DNA from: JAEYLA01 sp035561315
GTDB lineage: Bacteria; Bacillota; Clostridia; Christensenellales; CAG-138
Length of the DNA stretch: 21,513 nucleotides
Reading direction: 5' to 3'
Assembly (NCBI GenBank): GCA_035561315.1
Contig: DATMXR010000042.1
Location: 1 to 21,513, forward strand
Below, piece after piece: positions 14,658-21,513 of this stretch. Numbering within the stretch: the first letter of the stretch is position 1; each line of letters opens with the position of its first letter. The notes beneath the pieces are model-generated. The model searched no databases. It saw only the letters and a program-made list of their open reading frames with translations, and was not told the DNA's origin. The position numbers were made by a program, and so were the translations under genes.

Positions 14658-16328
14658 ATGATGAAAGGAAAACGGATTCTGTCCCTCGTGCTTACCATGG
14701 TCTTTGCCTTTGCGCTTTTCGTTCCCGCGCAATCCGCAGCCGCAGCTGCCCCCCCTGCAAGTACTGATATTGTCATACTCTACACAAACGACGTTCACTG
14801 CGCCGTGGACACGGGCATAGGCTACGCCGGTGTTGCGGCCTATAAAGCGGACATGCTCAAGACGCATCAATATGTCACCCTGGTAGACAACGGCGACGCC
14901 ATACAGGGCGGGACCTTGGGCACGCTCTCCAACGGCTCGTATATCATCGACATCATGAACAAGGTCGGCTACGATATCGCCGTCCCCGGCAACCATGAAT
15001 TCGATTATGGCATGAGCCGCTTTTTAAGCCTTGCCAAGACGCTGAAGTCCGGCTATATTTCCAGCAACTTTATGGACCTTAAGACCGGCAAGCCGGTTTT
15101 TGAGGGCTATAAGATGGTTTCCTACGGCGACGTCAACGTTGCCTATGTGGGCATTTCCACGCCGGAATCGATCTCAAAATCCACCCCGACCTATTTCCAG
15201 GATTCCAAGGGCAATTACATCTACGGCTTCTGCGCGGACAACAACGGCAAGGATCTGTACAGCGCCGTTCAGAAATCCATTGACGCGGCCAAGGCCGCGG
15301 GCGCCAAATATGTCGTCGCCGTGGGCCACTGCGGCACCGATGTGCAGAGCGCGCCCTGGCGCTCCACGGATATCATCAGAAACGTGTCCGGCCTTTCCGC
15401 CTTTATCGACGGCCACTCCCACAGCGTGATCCCCCAGAAGATCGTGCGGGATAAGGATAGAAAGGCGGTGGTTCTGACCTCCTCCGGAACCGGCCTTACC
15501 GCCATCGGCAAAGTTGTAATCAAATCCAACGGCAAGGTCACAAGCGAGCTTGTAACGAATTATACGGCCAAGGATGCCGACGTCGCCGCATACGTGGATG
15601 GCATCAAGGCCAAAAACGACGTCCTTCTCAAGAAGGTCGTCGCCAAATCCAGCGTATTGCTCACCACCAATGGCGCGGACGGCAAGCGCGCTGTCCGGAA
15701 AGAGCAAACCAACCTGGGCGATCTTGCCTCCGACGCGTACCGCATCATAGGCAACGCCGATATCGGCTGGGTCAACGGCGGCGGCCTGCGCGCGGATATC
15801 AAGGCGGGCAGCATCACCTACGGCGATATCATCAATGTGTTCCCGTTCAACAACGCCCTGTGCGTGGTGGAAACTACCGGCCAGGAAATCCTTGACGCGC
15901 TTGAAATGGCGGCGCGCGTCTGCCCGGAGGAAAACGGCGGGTTCCTGCATGTCTCCGGCCTCAAATTCACCATCGACACCACCGTTCGCTCCACCGTCGC
16001 AGTGGATTCCAACAAGATGTTTTTGAAAGTCGCGGGCGACCGCCGCGTGAAGGACGTGCAGGTACTCAATAAATCCGGCGCGTACGAACCCATTGACGCC
16101 GCCAGGACCTACACGCTGGCCTCGCACAACTACATGCTCAAATCCGGCGGCGACGGCATCAATATGTTTATGGACAACAAGCTCATCAAGGATTCCGTGA
16201 TGCTGGATAACCAGCTGCTCATCACGTATATCACCAAGAACCTGAAGGGCTCCATCCCCTCGTCTTACGCCAAACCCCAGGGCCGCATCACGATCGTGAC
16301 CTCGGCTTCCACCGAAAAGGCCGCGTAA
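14658..16328 (+). CDS. Secreted bifunctional metallophosphatase / 5'-nucleotidase
   Basis: This 556-residue protein has a Sec signal peptide (about 1-30, cleavage near AQSAAAA). A calcineurin-like metallophosphatase domain follows with ILYTNDVHC (D45, H47), DNGDAIQGG (77-85), GNHEFDYG (111-118), VAVGHCG and DGHSHS as metal ligands. The C-terminal 5'-nucleotidase domain has NLGDLASDA, WVNGGGLRADI (near 370-382) and VFPFNN. It should remove phosphate from nucleotides outside the cell, feeding nucleoside and phosphate uptake. No LPXTG motif, SLH domain or C-terminal anchor is visible, so it is probably released. AAGGAGGT stands seven bases before the first ATG. It is the only complete plus-strand gene of the window, transcribed alone from 14565-14573 and ended by the hairpin at 16360-16396. 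Confidence 0.93.
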   Translation: MMKGKRILSLVLTMVFAFALFVPAQSAAAAAPPASTDIVILYTNDVHCAVDTGIGYAGVAAYKADMLKTHQYVTLVDNGDAIQGGTLGTLSNGSYIIDIMNKVGYDIAVPGNHEFDYGMSRFLSLAKTLKSGYISSNFMDLKTGKPVFEGYKMVSYGDVNVAYVGISTPESISKSTPTYFQDSKGNYIYGFCADNNGKDLYSAVQKSIDAAKAAGAKYVVAVGHCGTDVQSAPWRSTDIIRNVSGLSAFIDGHSHSVIPQKIVRDKDRKAVVLTSSGTGLTAIGKVVIKSNGKVTSELVTNYTAKDADVAAYVDGIKAKNDVLLKKVVAKSSVLLTTNGADGKRAVRKEQTNLGDLASDAYRIIGNADIGWVNGGGLRADIKAGSITYGDIINVFPFNNALCVVETTGQEILDALEMAARVCPEENGGFLHVSGLKFTIDTTVRSTVAVDSNKMFLKVAGDRRVKDVQVLNKSGAYEPIDAARTYTLASHNYMLKSGGDGINMFMDNKLIKDSVMLDNQLLITYITKNLKGSIPSSYAKPQGRITIVTSASTEKAA

Positions 16329-16359
16329 GGCCGGAAAGCCCTTCCTGATCGGTAAATCA

Positions 16360-16396
16360 AAGAAGCCCCGCGCCCGGATTGGGCGCGGGGCTTCTT
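16360..16396. terminator. Bidirectional terminator between the 5'-nucleotidase gene and cwlD
   Basis: The 16-bp stem AAGAAGCCCCGCGCCC/GGGCGCGGGGCTTCTT has loop GGATT and is followed by TT-rich sequence on the plus side. It sits between two convergent genes and can serve both. Confidence 0.85.
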
Positions 16397-16402
16397 CATT
16401 CT

Positions 16403-17140
16403 TCACTCTGAAATCTCGGGCGGCATCGTGGGCGCATTGGCGAAATAGGCCGCCACCCCCGCAACGATGCCCGCCGCAAGCTTTTTCTGGTGGGCGGGGT
16501 CCTGCAGCAGATCCTCATCAGAAGCGTTGGACAAAAACCCGCATTCGATGATGACGGCGGGGGCGATGCTTTCGCGCAGCACGAAATAATCCCCGGGGTT
16601 CGCGGGCCGCTTGGGATGGCCGATGCTTTCGCATACCCCGGCGATCACCTGCGTGGCGAGCTTCTTCCCCTCCTCGGACCCCTTCATATAAAACGCCATG
16701 GGGCCTTTGATGGCGGTATCCCGGAACTTGTTCATATGGATGCTGACGACGGCGCACACCCCGTCCTTTCGCATGATCTCGCGGCGCGCCTCCATATCCG
16801 CCCGTTTGTTTTCGCCCAAGGCGGCTTCGTCCTTGCGCGTCATCTCCACGGCAAACCCCGCTTCCCTCAGGCCGCTTTCCACAAGCCTCGCGACCTCCAG
16901 ATTGATGCCCGCCTCGTGCACGCCGGTCACGCCGACAGCGCCCCCGTCCTTGCCCCCGTGCCCGGCGTCGAGTATGATAAGCGGCACCCCGCCGCCGTCC
17001 GTCCTGGCCGGAAGCACTTCCGCGGCGGCCGCGGAAAGCGGCGGCCATACGCCGGACGCCGCAAGCGCGAACAGGGTCACCGCAAGCACCACGCCCATCC
17101 AGTCAAAAAACTGCTTCCCGAGCCTTGTCTGCTTTTCCAA
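16403..17140 (-). CDS. cwlD: N-acetylmuramoyl-L-alanine amidase, CwlD-like
   Basis: This 245-residue protein has one N-terminal membrane or signal segment (about 13-32) and a single Amidase_3 domain. The zinc and catalytic residues are present: H61 in LDAGHGGKDGG, E76 in VHEAGINLEVA, H135 in SIHMNKF and E199 in IIECGFLSN. Length and the lack of wall-binding repeats match CwlD, which removes stem peptides from muramic acid so that muramic-delta-lactam can form in the spore cortex. A general wall amidase is the alternative. TTG at 17140 is chosen because GGGGAGG lies about eight bases upstream. A TTG eight codons further upstream (17164) has no such site, and the Shine-Dalgarno would then lie inside the gene. 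Confidence 0.87.
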   Translation of the reverse strand: MEKQTRLGKQFFDWMGVVLAVTLFALAASGVWPPLSAAAAEVLPARTDGGGVPLIILDAGHGGKDGGAVGVTGVHEAGINLEVARLVESGLREAGFAVEMTRKDEAALGENKRADMEARREIMRKDGVCAVVSIHMNKFRDTAIKGPMAFYMKGSEEGKKLATQVIAGVCESIGHPKRPANPGDYFVLRESIAPAVIIECGFLSNASDEDLLQDPAHQKKLAAGIVAGVAAYFANAPTMPPEISE

Positions 17141-17302
17141 CGCAATGCCCTCCCCTATGTCCAAAAAACCGACCTGCGGCTTTACAGGTTATTTACAGCC
17201 TTTTTTTGTTGTTCTTAATATGATATTCCGTACATAACGCGCTTATATCTGTTTGTTTTCCCCACTTACGGGCATTTTTTGCACGTTTTGCAGCGGTTTG
17301 AC

Positions 17303-17353
17303 TGTATATGCATTGCATTGTATATGCGGGGGGGCATGTGCATATGCGCATAT
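17303..17353. repeat. Repeated TGTATATGC, G7 run and 12-bp palindrome
   Basis: TGTATATGC occurs at 17303-17311 and 17319-17327, sixteen bases apart. A run of seven G (17328-17334) follows, then the perfect palindrome ATATGCGCATAT (17342-17353). The palindrome directly abuts the first DnaA-box-like site. Confidence 0.7.
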
Positions 17354-17425
17354 CTATCCACATCATGCACAGAGTTATGCACAGGTCTGCGGCCATATTC
17401 TCGTAACATTTGTTTGTTATGCACA
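17337..17425. promoter_or_regulatory. Cluster of DnaA-box-like nonamers
   Basis: Two perfect matches to the consensus TTATNCACA occur as TTATGCACA at 17375-17383 and 17417-17425. CTATCCACA (17354-17362) and TCATGCACA (17363-17371) each differ at one base and are head to tail with no gap. These four share one orientation. TGTGCATAT (17337-17345) is a one-mismatch box on the other strand, and TGTGCACAA (17605-17613) is an outlying one. This is a plausible DnaA-binding region. Nothing in the gene context proves that it is an origin. Confidence 0.55.
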
Positions 17426-17574
17426 GTTTGGGACAGCGCATATACACACTATGCCCATTTGCACACATACAGCGCGGGTTTCCAAAAACCCCGTATTTCC
17501 GGCACTTTTTTGAGGTCCGGGCAAATATGCAGAAGATTTATATACACGGAACCTTGCGCGCAGATATACGCATC

Positions 17575-17599
17575 AAAAAAGCGGCCGCAAGGCCGCTTT
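17575..17599 (-). terminator. Intrinsic terminator downstream of ispE
   Basis: The stem AAAGCGGCC/GGCCGCTTT has loop GCAA (plus strand) and extends into a T-run, TTTTTT in total, on the minus strand. It is the first good terminator after the dnaD-dnaC-ispE genes, about 270 bases beyond the ispE stop. Confidence 0.8.
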
Positions 17600-17870
17600 G
17601 AAGCTGTGCACAACCGTAAAAACCGCCGCCCGGTTTAAAAGCCGCGCGGATCCGGCAAGATAAAACGGTAAAATATGCCTGTTTTCGGAGGTTTTTGGGG
17701 CGCCGGCAGGCGGACGGGAGGCGATTTTCCGTGTCGGTTTTACGGGGATAAGCACGAAAAAGAAGGGAGTTTGGAATACCTTGAGCATGCATAGGGAGAC
17801 GAATACCCGCAAGAACGAAATTTACAAAAAGAAGGAAATTTTTCTCAATCCCCTTTGGGCAAAGCCTGCT

Positions 17871-18698
17871 CTACCCGGCCGAGCCGCACACAAGGCAAAA
17901 CGGCACGTCCGAACAGCGCAAAGCCGCGGCGTTTGCTTCGGCTTCCTTTTCAAACAGCCCGAACACGGCGGAGCCGGAACCCGTCATGGCCGCGCCCAAG
18001 GCGCCCGCAGCTCTAAGCCGCGCGCACAGCGCGCCGATTTCCGGAAGCAGGGCCGCCGCGGCTTCCTGCAAAGCGTTGAAGCACGCGCCGCCCAAGGCCC
18101 GGGCGTCGCCCGCCCGCAGCGCGCTTACGGCGGCTTGTGTGCCGGGATGGGCAACGGGAAGCTTCAGGTGCGAAAACAGCAGCGGCGTGGAAATACCTGC
18201 CCGCGGCTTTACGATCACAAACCACAGCGGTTTTGGGAGAGGCGGCAGCGGCTCTATTTTTTCCCCCACGCCGCCCACGCGGCAGGGCCCTCTATGGAGG
18301 CAGTAGGGTACGTCCGCGCCGACCATGCGCGCCGCTTCATGGAGCTGTTCCGCGCTGAGCGCGTCGTAGGCCCGCTGCATCAAAAGCAGTGTCCCGGCCG
18401 CGTCGGCGCTGCCCCCGCCAAGCCCCGCCTGGGCGGGGATGCGTTTTTCCACATGGACGCGCGCGCCGCAGCGCTTTCCCGCCAACCTAGAATAGACCTC
18501 CGCGGCTTTCGTCACGGTATCGTCTTCCGGCGCGTCCATGCCCTCGTAGGTGACTAAAATACCGTCCGCCGGGGAAAGCGAAAGGGTATCCGCCAAAGAT
18601 ACGCGGATATTGAGCATATCAAGCTCATGGTAGCCGTCCGCCCGGCGAAACAGCACGTCCAGCGTCAGGTTGAGCTTTGCGTAAGCCAGTGTCTGCAA
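17871..18698 (-). CDS. ispE: 4-diphosphocytidyl-2-C-methyl-D-erythritol kinase
   Basis: This 275-residue GHMP-family kinase starts LAYAKLNLTLDVLFRRADGYHEL, split here as AYAKLNLTLDV with Lys 8 and RRADGYHEL. Both are hallmarks of IspE. The ATP loop PAQAGLGGGSADAAG lies at about 88-102 and GADVPYCL in the middle. The C-terminal GHMP motif is MTGSGSAVFGLF. It phosphorylates CDP-methylerythritol in the methylerythritol phosphate route to isoprenoids. The start is TTG at 18698, supported by AAAGGAGG nine bases before it. The gene begins four bases after the stop of the helicase-loader gene, so it is the third gene of that operon. Confidence 0.94.
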   Translation of the reverse strand: MQTLAYAKLNLTLDVLFRRADGYHELDMLNIRVSLADTLSLSPADGILVTYEGMDAPEDDTVTKAAEVYSRLAGKRCGARVHVEKRIPAQAGLGGGSADAAGTLLLMQRAYDALSAEQLHEAARMVGADVPYCLHRGPCRVGGVGEKIEPLPPLPKPLWFVIVKPRAGISTPLLFSHLKLPVAHPGTQAAVSALRAGDARALGGACFNALQEAAAALLPEIGALCARLRAAGALGAAMTGSGSAVFGLFEKEAEANAAALRCSDVPFCLVCGSAG

Positions 18699-18702
18699 CG
18701 GG

Positions 18703-19659
18703 TCAGGCCTCCTTTGTGCGCGCCGGGCACAGCCTGAGGTTTTGGCCCGTCAAATGCAGGATGCGCGAATCGTCCGCGCTGACCAGCCGGGAGAATATGC
18801 GCTCGCCGTAGCGCTCCTGCAGTTTCTCCGGGGTAAGATTGCTTGCGGTCACGGTATGAAGGAGCGCGTTGTGGCGCTCGTTGAGTATGGAAAACAGGTA
18901 TTCGTGCGTGATGTTGTTGATCATGGGTTCGGTGCCAAGGTCGTCGATGAGCAGCAGCGGCACCGTCAGATAGGGCGCCGCTGCGTCCGTATTCTGGCGG
19001 ATGCCGGAAAGCAGCTGCTCCATGAGCGTGTACGCCGTGATCTTTTTGACCGGAAACCCGCGGGAAAGCACGCGGGCCGCCACACTGTTCAATAAAAACG
19101 TCTTGCCCAGGCCCGACGTTCCCAGCAAAAGCAGGTTGCGCTTTCCGGTTGCGGGGAATGCGTCCGCATACCCTTCCGTGATGCGGCGGGCGGCCAGCAT
19201 CTGCTTCTTTTGCGCCTCGGTGGGGAAAAGTTCGGCGTCGAACGTTTCAAACGTCTCCCGCTCGTCGATCTGGGAGGTGGCGCGCGCCTGCCCCAGCAGC
19301 TTCTTTTGCAGGCAGACGCAGGGCGTCCGGTGCGGCTCCCCCACATATCCGGTATCCTTGCAATGGGCGCAGCGATAGTGCAGCGTCAGGTACCCCCCCG
19401 GAAGCCCCAGCGAAAACAGCAGCGCGCGTTCCTCGTCCTGAAGGGCGTTGAGCGCCGCATCCGCCGCCCGCGCCGCGTCCGCCGCGTCCGCGCCCCGGCG
19501 GATGGCCTCGCCCAGGGTCAGCGCCGCCGCGCGCCTGCGCTCGGCGATGGCCAAAAACCCCGGGTGCAGGGCATACGCCTCCTCCGTGCGCGAAAGAAGC
19601 GCCAGGCGCTCCTCCTGCCGGATGCGCTCGTATTCGGCCCGAATCTCCGCAAGCGACAT
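18703..19659 (-). CDS. DnaC/DnaI-type replicative helicase loader ATPase
   Basis: In this 318-residue protein, an Ala- and Arg-rich helical N-terminal part (about 1-90) leads to a zinc-ribbon-like patch with C97, C100, C114 and C116 (CAHC and CVC). An AAA+ domain follows with Walker A GTSGLGKT (180-187), Walker B LLLIDDLG (about 235-242) and a likely sensor element in HTVTASNLTPE. This layout matches the clostridial DnaC-like loaders related to B. subtilis DnaI, which place the replicative helicase on single-stranded DNA. GAGGAGG stands six bases before the ATG. It lies one base after the DnaD-domain gene, which fits joint function in primosome assembly. An IstB-like transposition ATPase is unlikely, given the zinc patch and the neighbour. 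Confidence 0.9.
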   Translation of the reverse strand: MSLAEIRAEYERIRQEERLALLSRTEEAYALHPGFLAIAERRRAAALTLGEAIRRGADAADAARAADAALNALQDEERALLFSLGLPGGYLTLHYRCAHCKDTGYVGEPHRTPCVCLQKKLLGQARATSQIDERETFETFDAELFPTEAQKKQMLAARRITEGYADAFPATGKRNLLLLGTSGLGKTFLLNSVAARVLSRGFPVKKITAYTLMEQLLSGIRQNTDAAAPYLTVPLLLIDDLGTEPMINNITHEYLFSILNERHNALLHTVTASNLTPEKLQERYGERIFSRLVSADDSRILHLTGQNLRLCPARTKEA

Positions 19660-19660
19660 G

Positions 19661-20848
19661 TTACGCCTCCTCGTCCAGATTCACGAATATGTGGGCGATC
19701 TCTTCGTCGGAATATTTTTTCTGCGGGTAATCCATGGAGTCCTTGACGCGCCTGTTCGGGGACGGCTTCTCCTCCCGCGCGTCCAGCAGCGCCTGCGCCT
19801 GCCCGGCCGTTTTTGCGCCGCCATCGAGGAGTTCTTTTATGAGCGTGCGCAGGTACGCGTACGGCCGCTCCCTGCCCTGCGCTTTTTGTGCGGCAAGCAG
19901 CAGCGCGTCCTTTTCCAACCCTTCCGCCACATAGCCCGCAAGCTGCGCGCGTTCGAGCGGGCGCGCGGCCCTGCCCATGCCCATGGCGGAAAACACCTCG
20001 CGCGCGAGCATGCTCTCCGCGTCCTCCGCGGCAAAGAGCGCCGCGACCGTGTCCTCGGTCAGCGTCCCGTCGCGGTAAAGCCGCTCCAGCACGCCGTCCA
20101 GATATTTGAAGCTTGGGCGCTCCGCCTTTGTGACGGCGGGGCAGGCGGCGAGCACGGCCTCCTTCGTAAAGCCCCAGCCCTTTGTCCATTTTTCGTAAAG
20201 CTCCAGCTCGTCCTGGGTGGGGCGGCGGCTTTTGTTCCAGCGCTTCAGTATGGCTGCCGCGCCGCCCGTTTTTTCTTCAAACGCCGCGGCGTATTCTTTG
20301 GCGTCCTCCAATGTGCGCACGCCCTCCGCGGCCCACGCGCGGGCCACGGTATCGATATAGTTCACATGCACGCGCGCACCCTTCCGGGAAAGGCAGTGGG
20401 ACAGAAGCTCCAGCACCGCTTCCTCCGTCAGGTTGTAGACCTCCACCCAATCGTACAGGTACCGAAGCTCCTGCGCCCGGAGCGTGCGCGGGGCGAACAG
20501 CTGCTGCGCCGCCTGTACAAGCTCTCCGTACTTGCCCGGCACGAGTATGGGCTCGCGCGGGCGTTCGGAAGGGACCGTGTACTCCACCTCCAGCGGGTCG
20601 GCGGAAAGGATGTGCACCAGGCCCTCCCGCTGCCAGTAGGCGCAGGCGTCGAGCACCTCCTGCTCGGTAAGCCCCAGCGCCTCGTGCATGGGCACCGATG
20701 AAAACGCGGGATAGCGGCAGAGCATGAGCCCGTACAGATACACGCGCAGCTGCGTGCCGTCAGCCGCGGGCATATATTCGAGCAAAAACAGGTTGTCTAC
20801 GGGCGTCTGCTCCAAGGGCAGCGCTTCCTTTGCAAAGCGAACGGTCAT
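19661..20848 (-). CDS. DnaD domain replication-initiation protein (DnaD/DnaB type)
   Basis: This 395-residue protein begins with a winged-helix-like region (about 20-95, with HEALGLTEQEVLDACAYW). Two helical DnaD-type units follow. One is at about 145-205 (YDWVEVYNLTEEAVLEL, then VNYIDTVARAWAAEGV), the other at about 220-290 (WTKGWGFTKEAVLAAC, then FKYLDGVLERLYRDG). The second ends with the YLDGVL..W-like pattern of this family. A charged tail ends with YSDEEIAHIFVNL. Two such units resemble B. subtilis DnaB (the loader, not the helicase) more than single-unit DnaD. These proteins bind DNA at the origin and recruit the loader and helicase. The ATG at 20848 is preferred over the in-frame GTG at 20863, because AAGGAG lies six bases before the ATG. 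It is first in its operon. Confidence 0.85.
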   Translation of the reverse strand: MTVRFAKEALPLEQTPVDNLFLLEYMPAADGTQLRVYLYGLMLCRYPAFSSVPMHEALGLTEQEVLDACAYWQREGLVHILSADPLEVEYTVPSERPREPILVPGKYGELVQAAQQLFAPRTLRAQELRYLYDWVEVYNLTEEAVLELLSHCLSRKGARVHVNYIDTVARAWAAEGVRTLEDAKEYAAAFEEKTGGAAAILKRWNKSRRPTQDELELYEKWTKGWGFTKEAVLAACPAVTKAERPSFKYLDGVLERLYRDGTLTEDTVAALFAAEDAESMLAREVFSAMGMGRAARPLERAQLAGYVAEGLEKDALLLAAQKAQGRERPYAYLRTLIKELLDGGAKTAGQAQALLDAREEKPSPNRRVKDSMDYPQKKYSDEEIAHIFVNLDEEA

Positions 20849-20883
20849 AGGGTTCTCCTTCACGGCGGACGGACATTACGCTT

Positions 20884-20892
20884 ATTATAGCA
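20884..20892 (-). promoter_or_regulatory. Extended -10 promoter of the dnaD-dnaC-ispE operon
   Basis: On the minus strand TGCTATAAT is a perfect extended -10 element. The expected start is about 30 bases before the dnaD ATG. The -35 region is GC-rich and does not match the consensus. Confidence 0.65.
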
Positions 20893-21098
20893 CACGCCGC
20901 CCGCCCGCCGCCATGCGCGCGCGACGCGCGGCGGAAGGAATCGCGGCGTTTTCCCGCCAAAATTTTCGGATTTTACGCTTTTCTAAACGGAATTATGAAA
21001 AATCTTATCGTCATACCCGGCGATTTTGCATATACATAAGGAGCAAGTCATAGTTTGAAAGCTCCTTTAAGCGGAGCGCTTCCATCGTCGACACATCG

Positions 21099-21119
21099 GC
21101 CGCCCCGTGAAAGGGCGGC
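21099..21119. repeat. GCCGCCC/GGGCGGC hairpin
   Basis: A perfect 7-bp stem with loop CGTGAAA lies about 50 bases upstream of the last gene. It shares GTGAAAGGG with the hairpin at 252-273, and the differing stem bases are changed on both arms. Confidence 0.5.
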
Positions 21120-21167
21120 GGATTGCGGTCATAATCGGCTCCCGTAATTGGCATATAGGAGGGAGCT

Positions 21168-21513
21168 ATGGAACAAGGTGTTGTGATGATACCCATGTAT
21201 CACACGAACGGAACGCACTGCGGCCTCGCACGCATCCGGTACATGGGGAATTCAGCGCAGGTAGACGTGCGTTGGAGCGGCAGGCCGCGCAATGATCTGG
21301 AGCTTTTCCTGCTTACGGAGGATGGCCCGCGCGCTGTGCGTAACGGCAGAGCGTCGGTTGGCATAGGAAGAAAACTCTACGGCGTAGCCGCGGTCAACGA
21401 CCAGGGGAACTGTGTTTGCTGCGGCGCCCTGCGCGGGGAAGAGCGGGCGTTTGCCCAGGCCATGCTGCTGCTCCGGCTTGGATCGCCGCCCCCGCCTCCG
21501 CGGCCCGAACCTC
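21168..21513 (+). CDS. Hypothetical protein, partial (runs off the window)
   Basis: An open frame starts at ATG 21168, five bases after a near-perfect AGGAGGG site, and continues for 115 codons to the window end without a stop. The protein begins MEQGVVMIPMYHTNG. It has a probable beta-rich first domain (LARIRYMGNSAQVDVRW, LELFLLTEDG, KLYGVAAVNDQGN) with a CVCCG cysteine group near residue 85. A proline-rich stretch (GSPPPPPRPEP) begins at the right edge and looks like a linker to a second domain outside the window. There is no signal peptide or membrane segment in the visible part. I do not recognise the family. It is divergent from the dnaD operon. Confidence 0.75.
   Translation, partial: MEQGVVMIPMYHTNGTHCGLARIRYMGNSAQVDVRWSGRPRNDLELFLLTEDGPRAVRNGRASVGIGRKLYGVAAVNDQGNCVCCGALRGEERAFAQAMLLLRLGSPPPPPRPEP

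Larger units (their letters stand above)
17141..17870. other. 730-bp gene-free region with DnaA-box-like cluster
   Basis: No reading frame here has a ribosome binding site or recognisable protein. One open frame on each strand exists, but the translations are Cys-rich by composition. The left half (17190-17470) is AT-rich and dense in short repeats, including the DnaA-box-like cluster. The right half holds a minus-strand terminator (17575-17599) about 270 bases past the end of ispE. A weak ACCTG/CAGGT hairpin followed by T6 on the minus strand (about 17166-17189) lies just before cwlD. Confidence 0.7.
20864..21167. other. Divergent intergenic region between dnaD and the final gene
   Basis: It holds the dnaD promoter (20884-20892), a GC-rich patch, then an AT-rich stretch (about 20945-21045). 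Two hairpins lie further on: GCTCC/GGAGC (21061-21077) and GCCGCCC/GGGCGGC (21099-21119). A possible -10 (CATAAT, 21130-21135) precedes the plus-strand gene, with no matching -35 box. Confidence 0.55.

Noticed and set aside
17193..17468. A 91-codon Cys-rich open frame on the minus strand in the cwlD-ispE gap.
   Set aside because: There is no ribosome binding site, and the cysteines come from the TGCAC/TGT-rich repeats of the DnaA-box-like region rather than from a protein pattern.
17573..17812. An 80-codon open frame on the minus strand after ispE.
   Set aside because: It runs through the intrinsic terminator at 17575-17599, lacks a ribosome binding site and has no recognisable features.
17141..17870. 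A chromosomal replication origin called outright.
   Set aside because: The boxes are good, but there is no dnaA-dnaN, rpmH or gyrase gene, and no change in gene direction. The evidence supports only a possible DnaA-binding region.
21011..21196. A 61-codon minus-strand frame whose second half (LKELSNYDLLLMYMQN) has a protein-like composition.
   Set aside because: None of its possible starts has a Shine-Dalgarno. It overlaps the strong ribosome binding site and start of the plus-strand gene at 21168. It deserves a conservation check but is not supported as a gene.

Overview
The window looks like a chromosomal segment of a GC-rich, spore-forming member of the Clostridia (Bacillota), probably a gut-type lineage. 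This rests on gene content: sporulation sigma factor SigH, a CwlD-type cortex amidase, a CotH-family kinase, the Bacillota-specific Mini-ribonuclease III beside RlmB, and DnaD plus DnaI/DnaC-type helicase-loading proteins. Starts are marked by strong AGGAGG-type Shine-Dalgarno sequences, and TTG is a frequent start codon. I see no tRNA, rRNA, CRISPR array, transposase or prophage gene.

Layout. 1-392 is a gene-free stretch of small hairpins and an 81-bp inverted-repeat element. 393-4767 (minus) is a three-gene operon: a secreted CotH kinase-like protein with three lamin-tail domains, a VTC-type polyphosphate polymerase, and a DUF4956 membrane protein. 4965-10806 (minus) is a tight run in transcription order: sigH, radC, pgcA, an unknown lipoprotein, a uridine kinase and an AI-2E-family membrane protein. 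10949-14387 (minus) holds panE-like, mrnC, a cupin and rlmB; RlmB has a long N-terminal array of near-identical 26-residue repeats. A divergent promoter region (14388-14657) separates these from a secreted 5'-nucleotidase on the plus strand (14658-16328). This converges on cwlD (minus, 16403-17140) across a bidirectional terminator. 17141-17870 is a 730-bp gene-free region with a cluster of DnaA-box-like nonamers. 17871-20848 (minus) is a dnaD, dnaC-like, ispE operon with its own extended -10 promoter. A plus-strand gene of unknown function starts at 21168 and runs off the window.

How the parts fit. mrnC, rlmB and sigH keep a classic Bacillota order, here with a cupin gene inserted and no yacP/rae1 gene before sigH. 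The dnaD and dnaC-like genes are replication-initiation functions and lie on one side of the DnaA-box-like cluster. The CotH/VTC/DUF4956 operon is the most system-like accessory unit. Its parts suggest envelope or extracellular phosphorylation linked to polyphosphate synthesis at the membrane, but no substrate can be read from the sequence.
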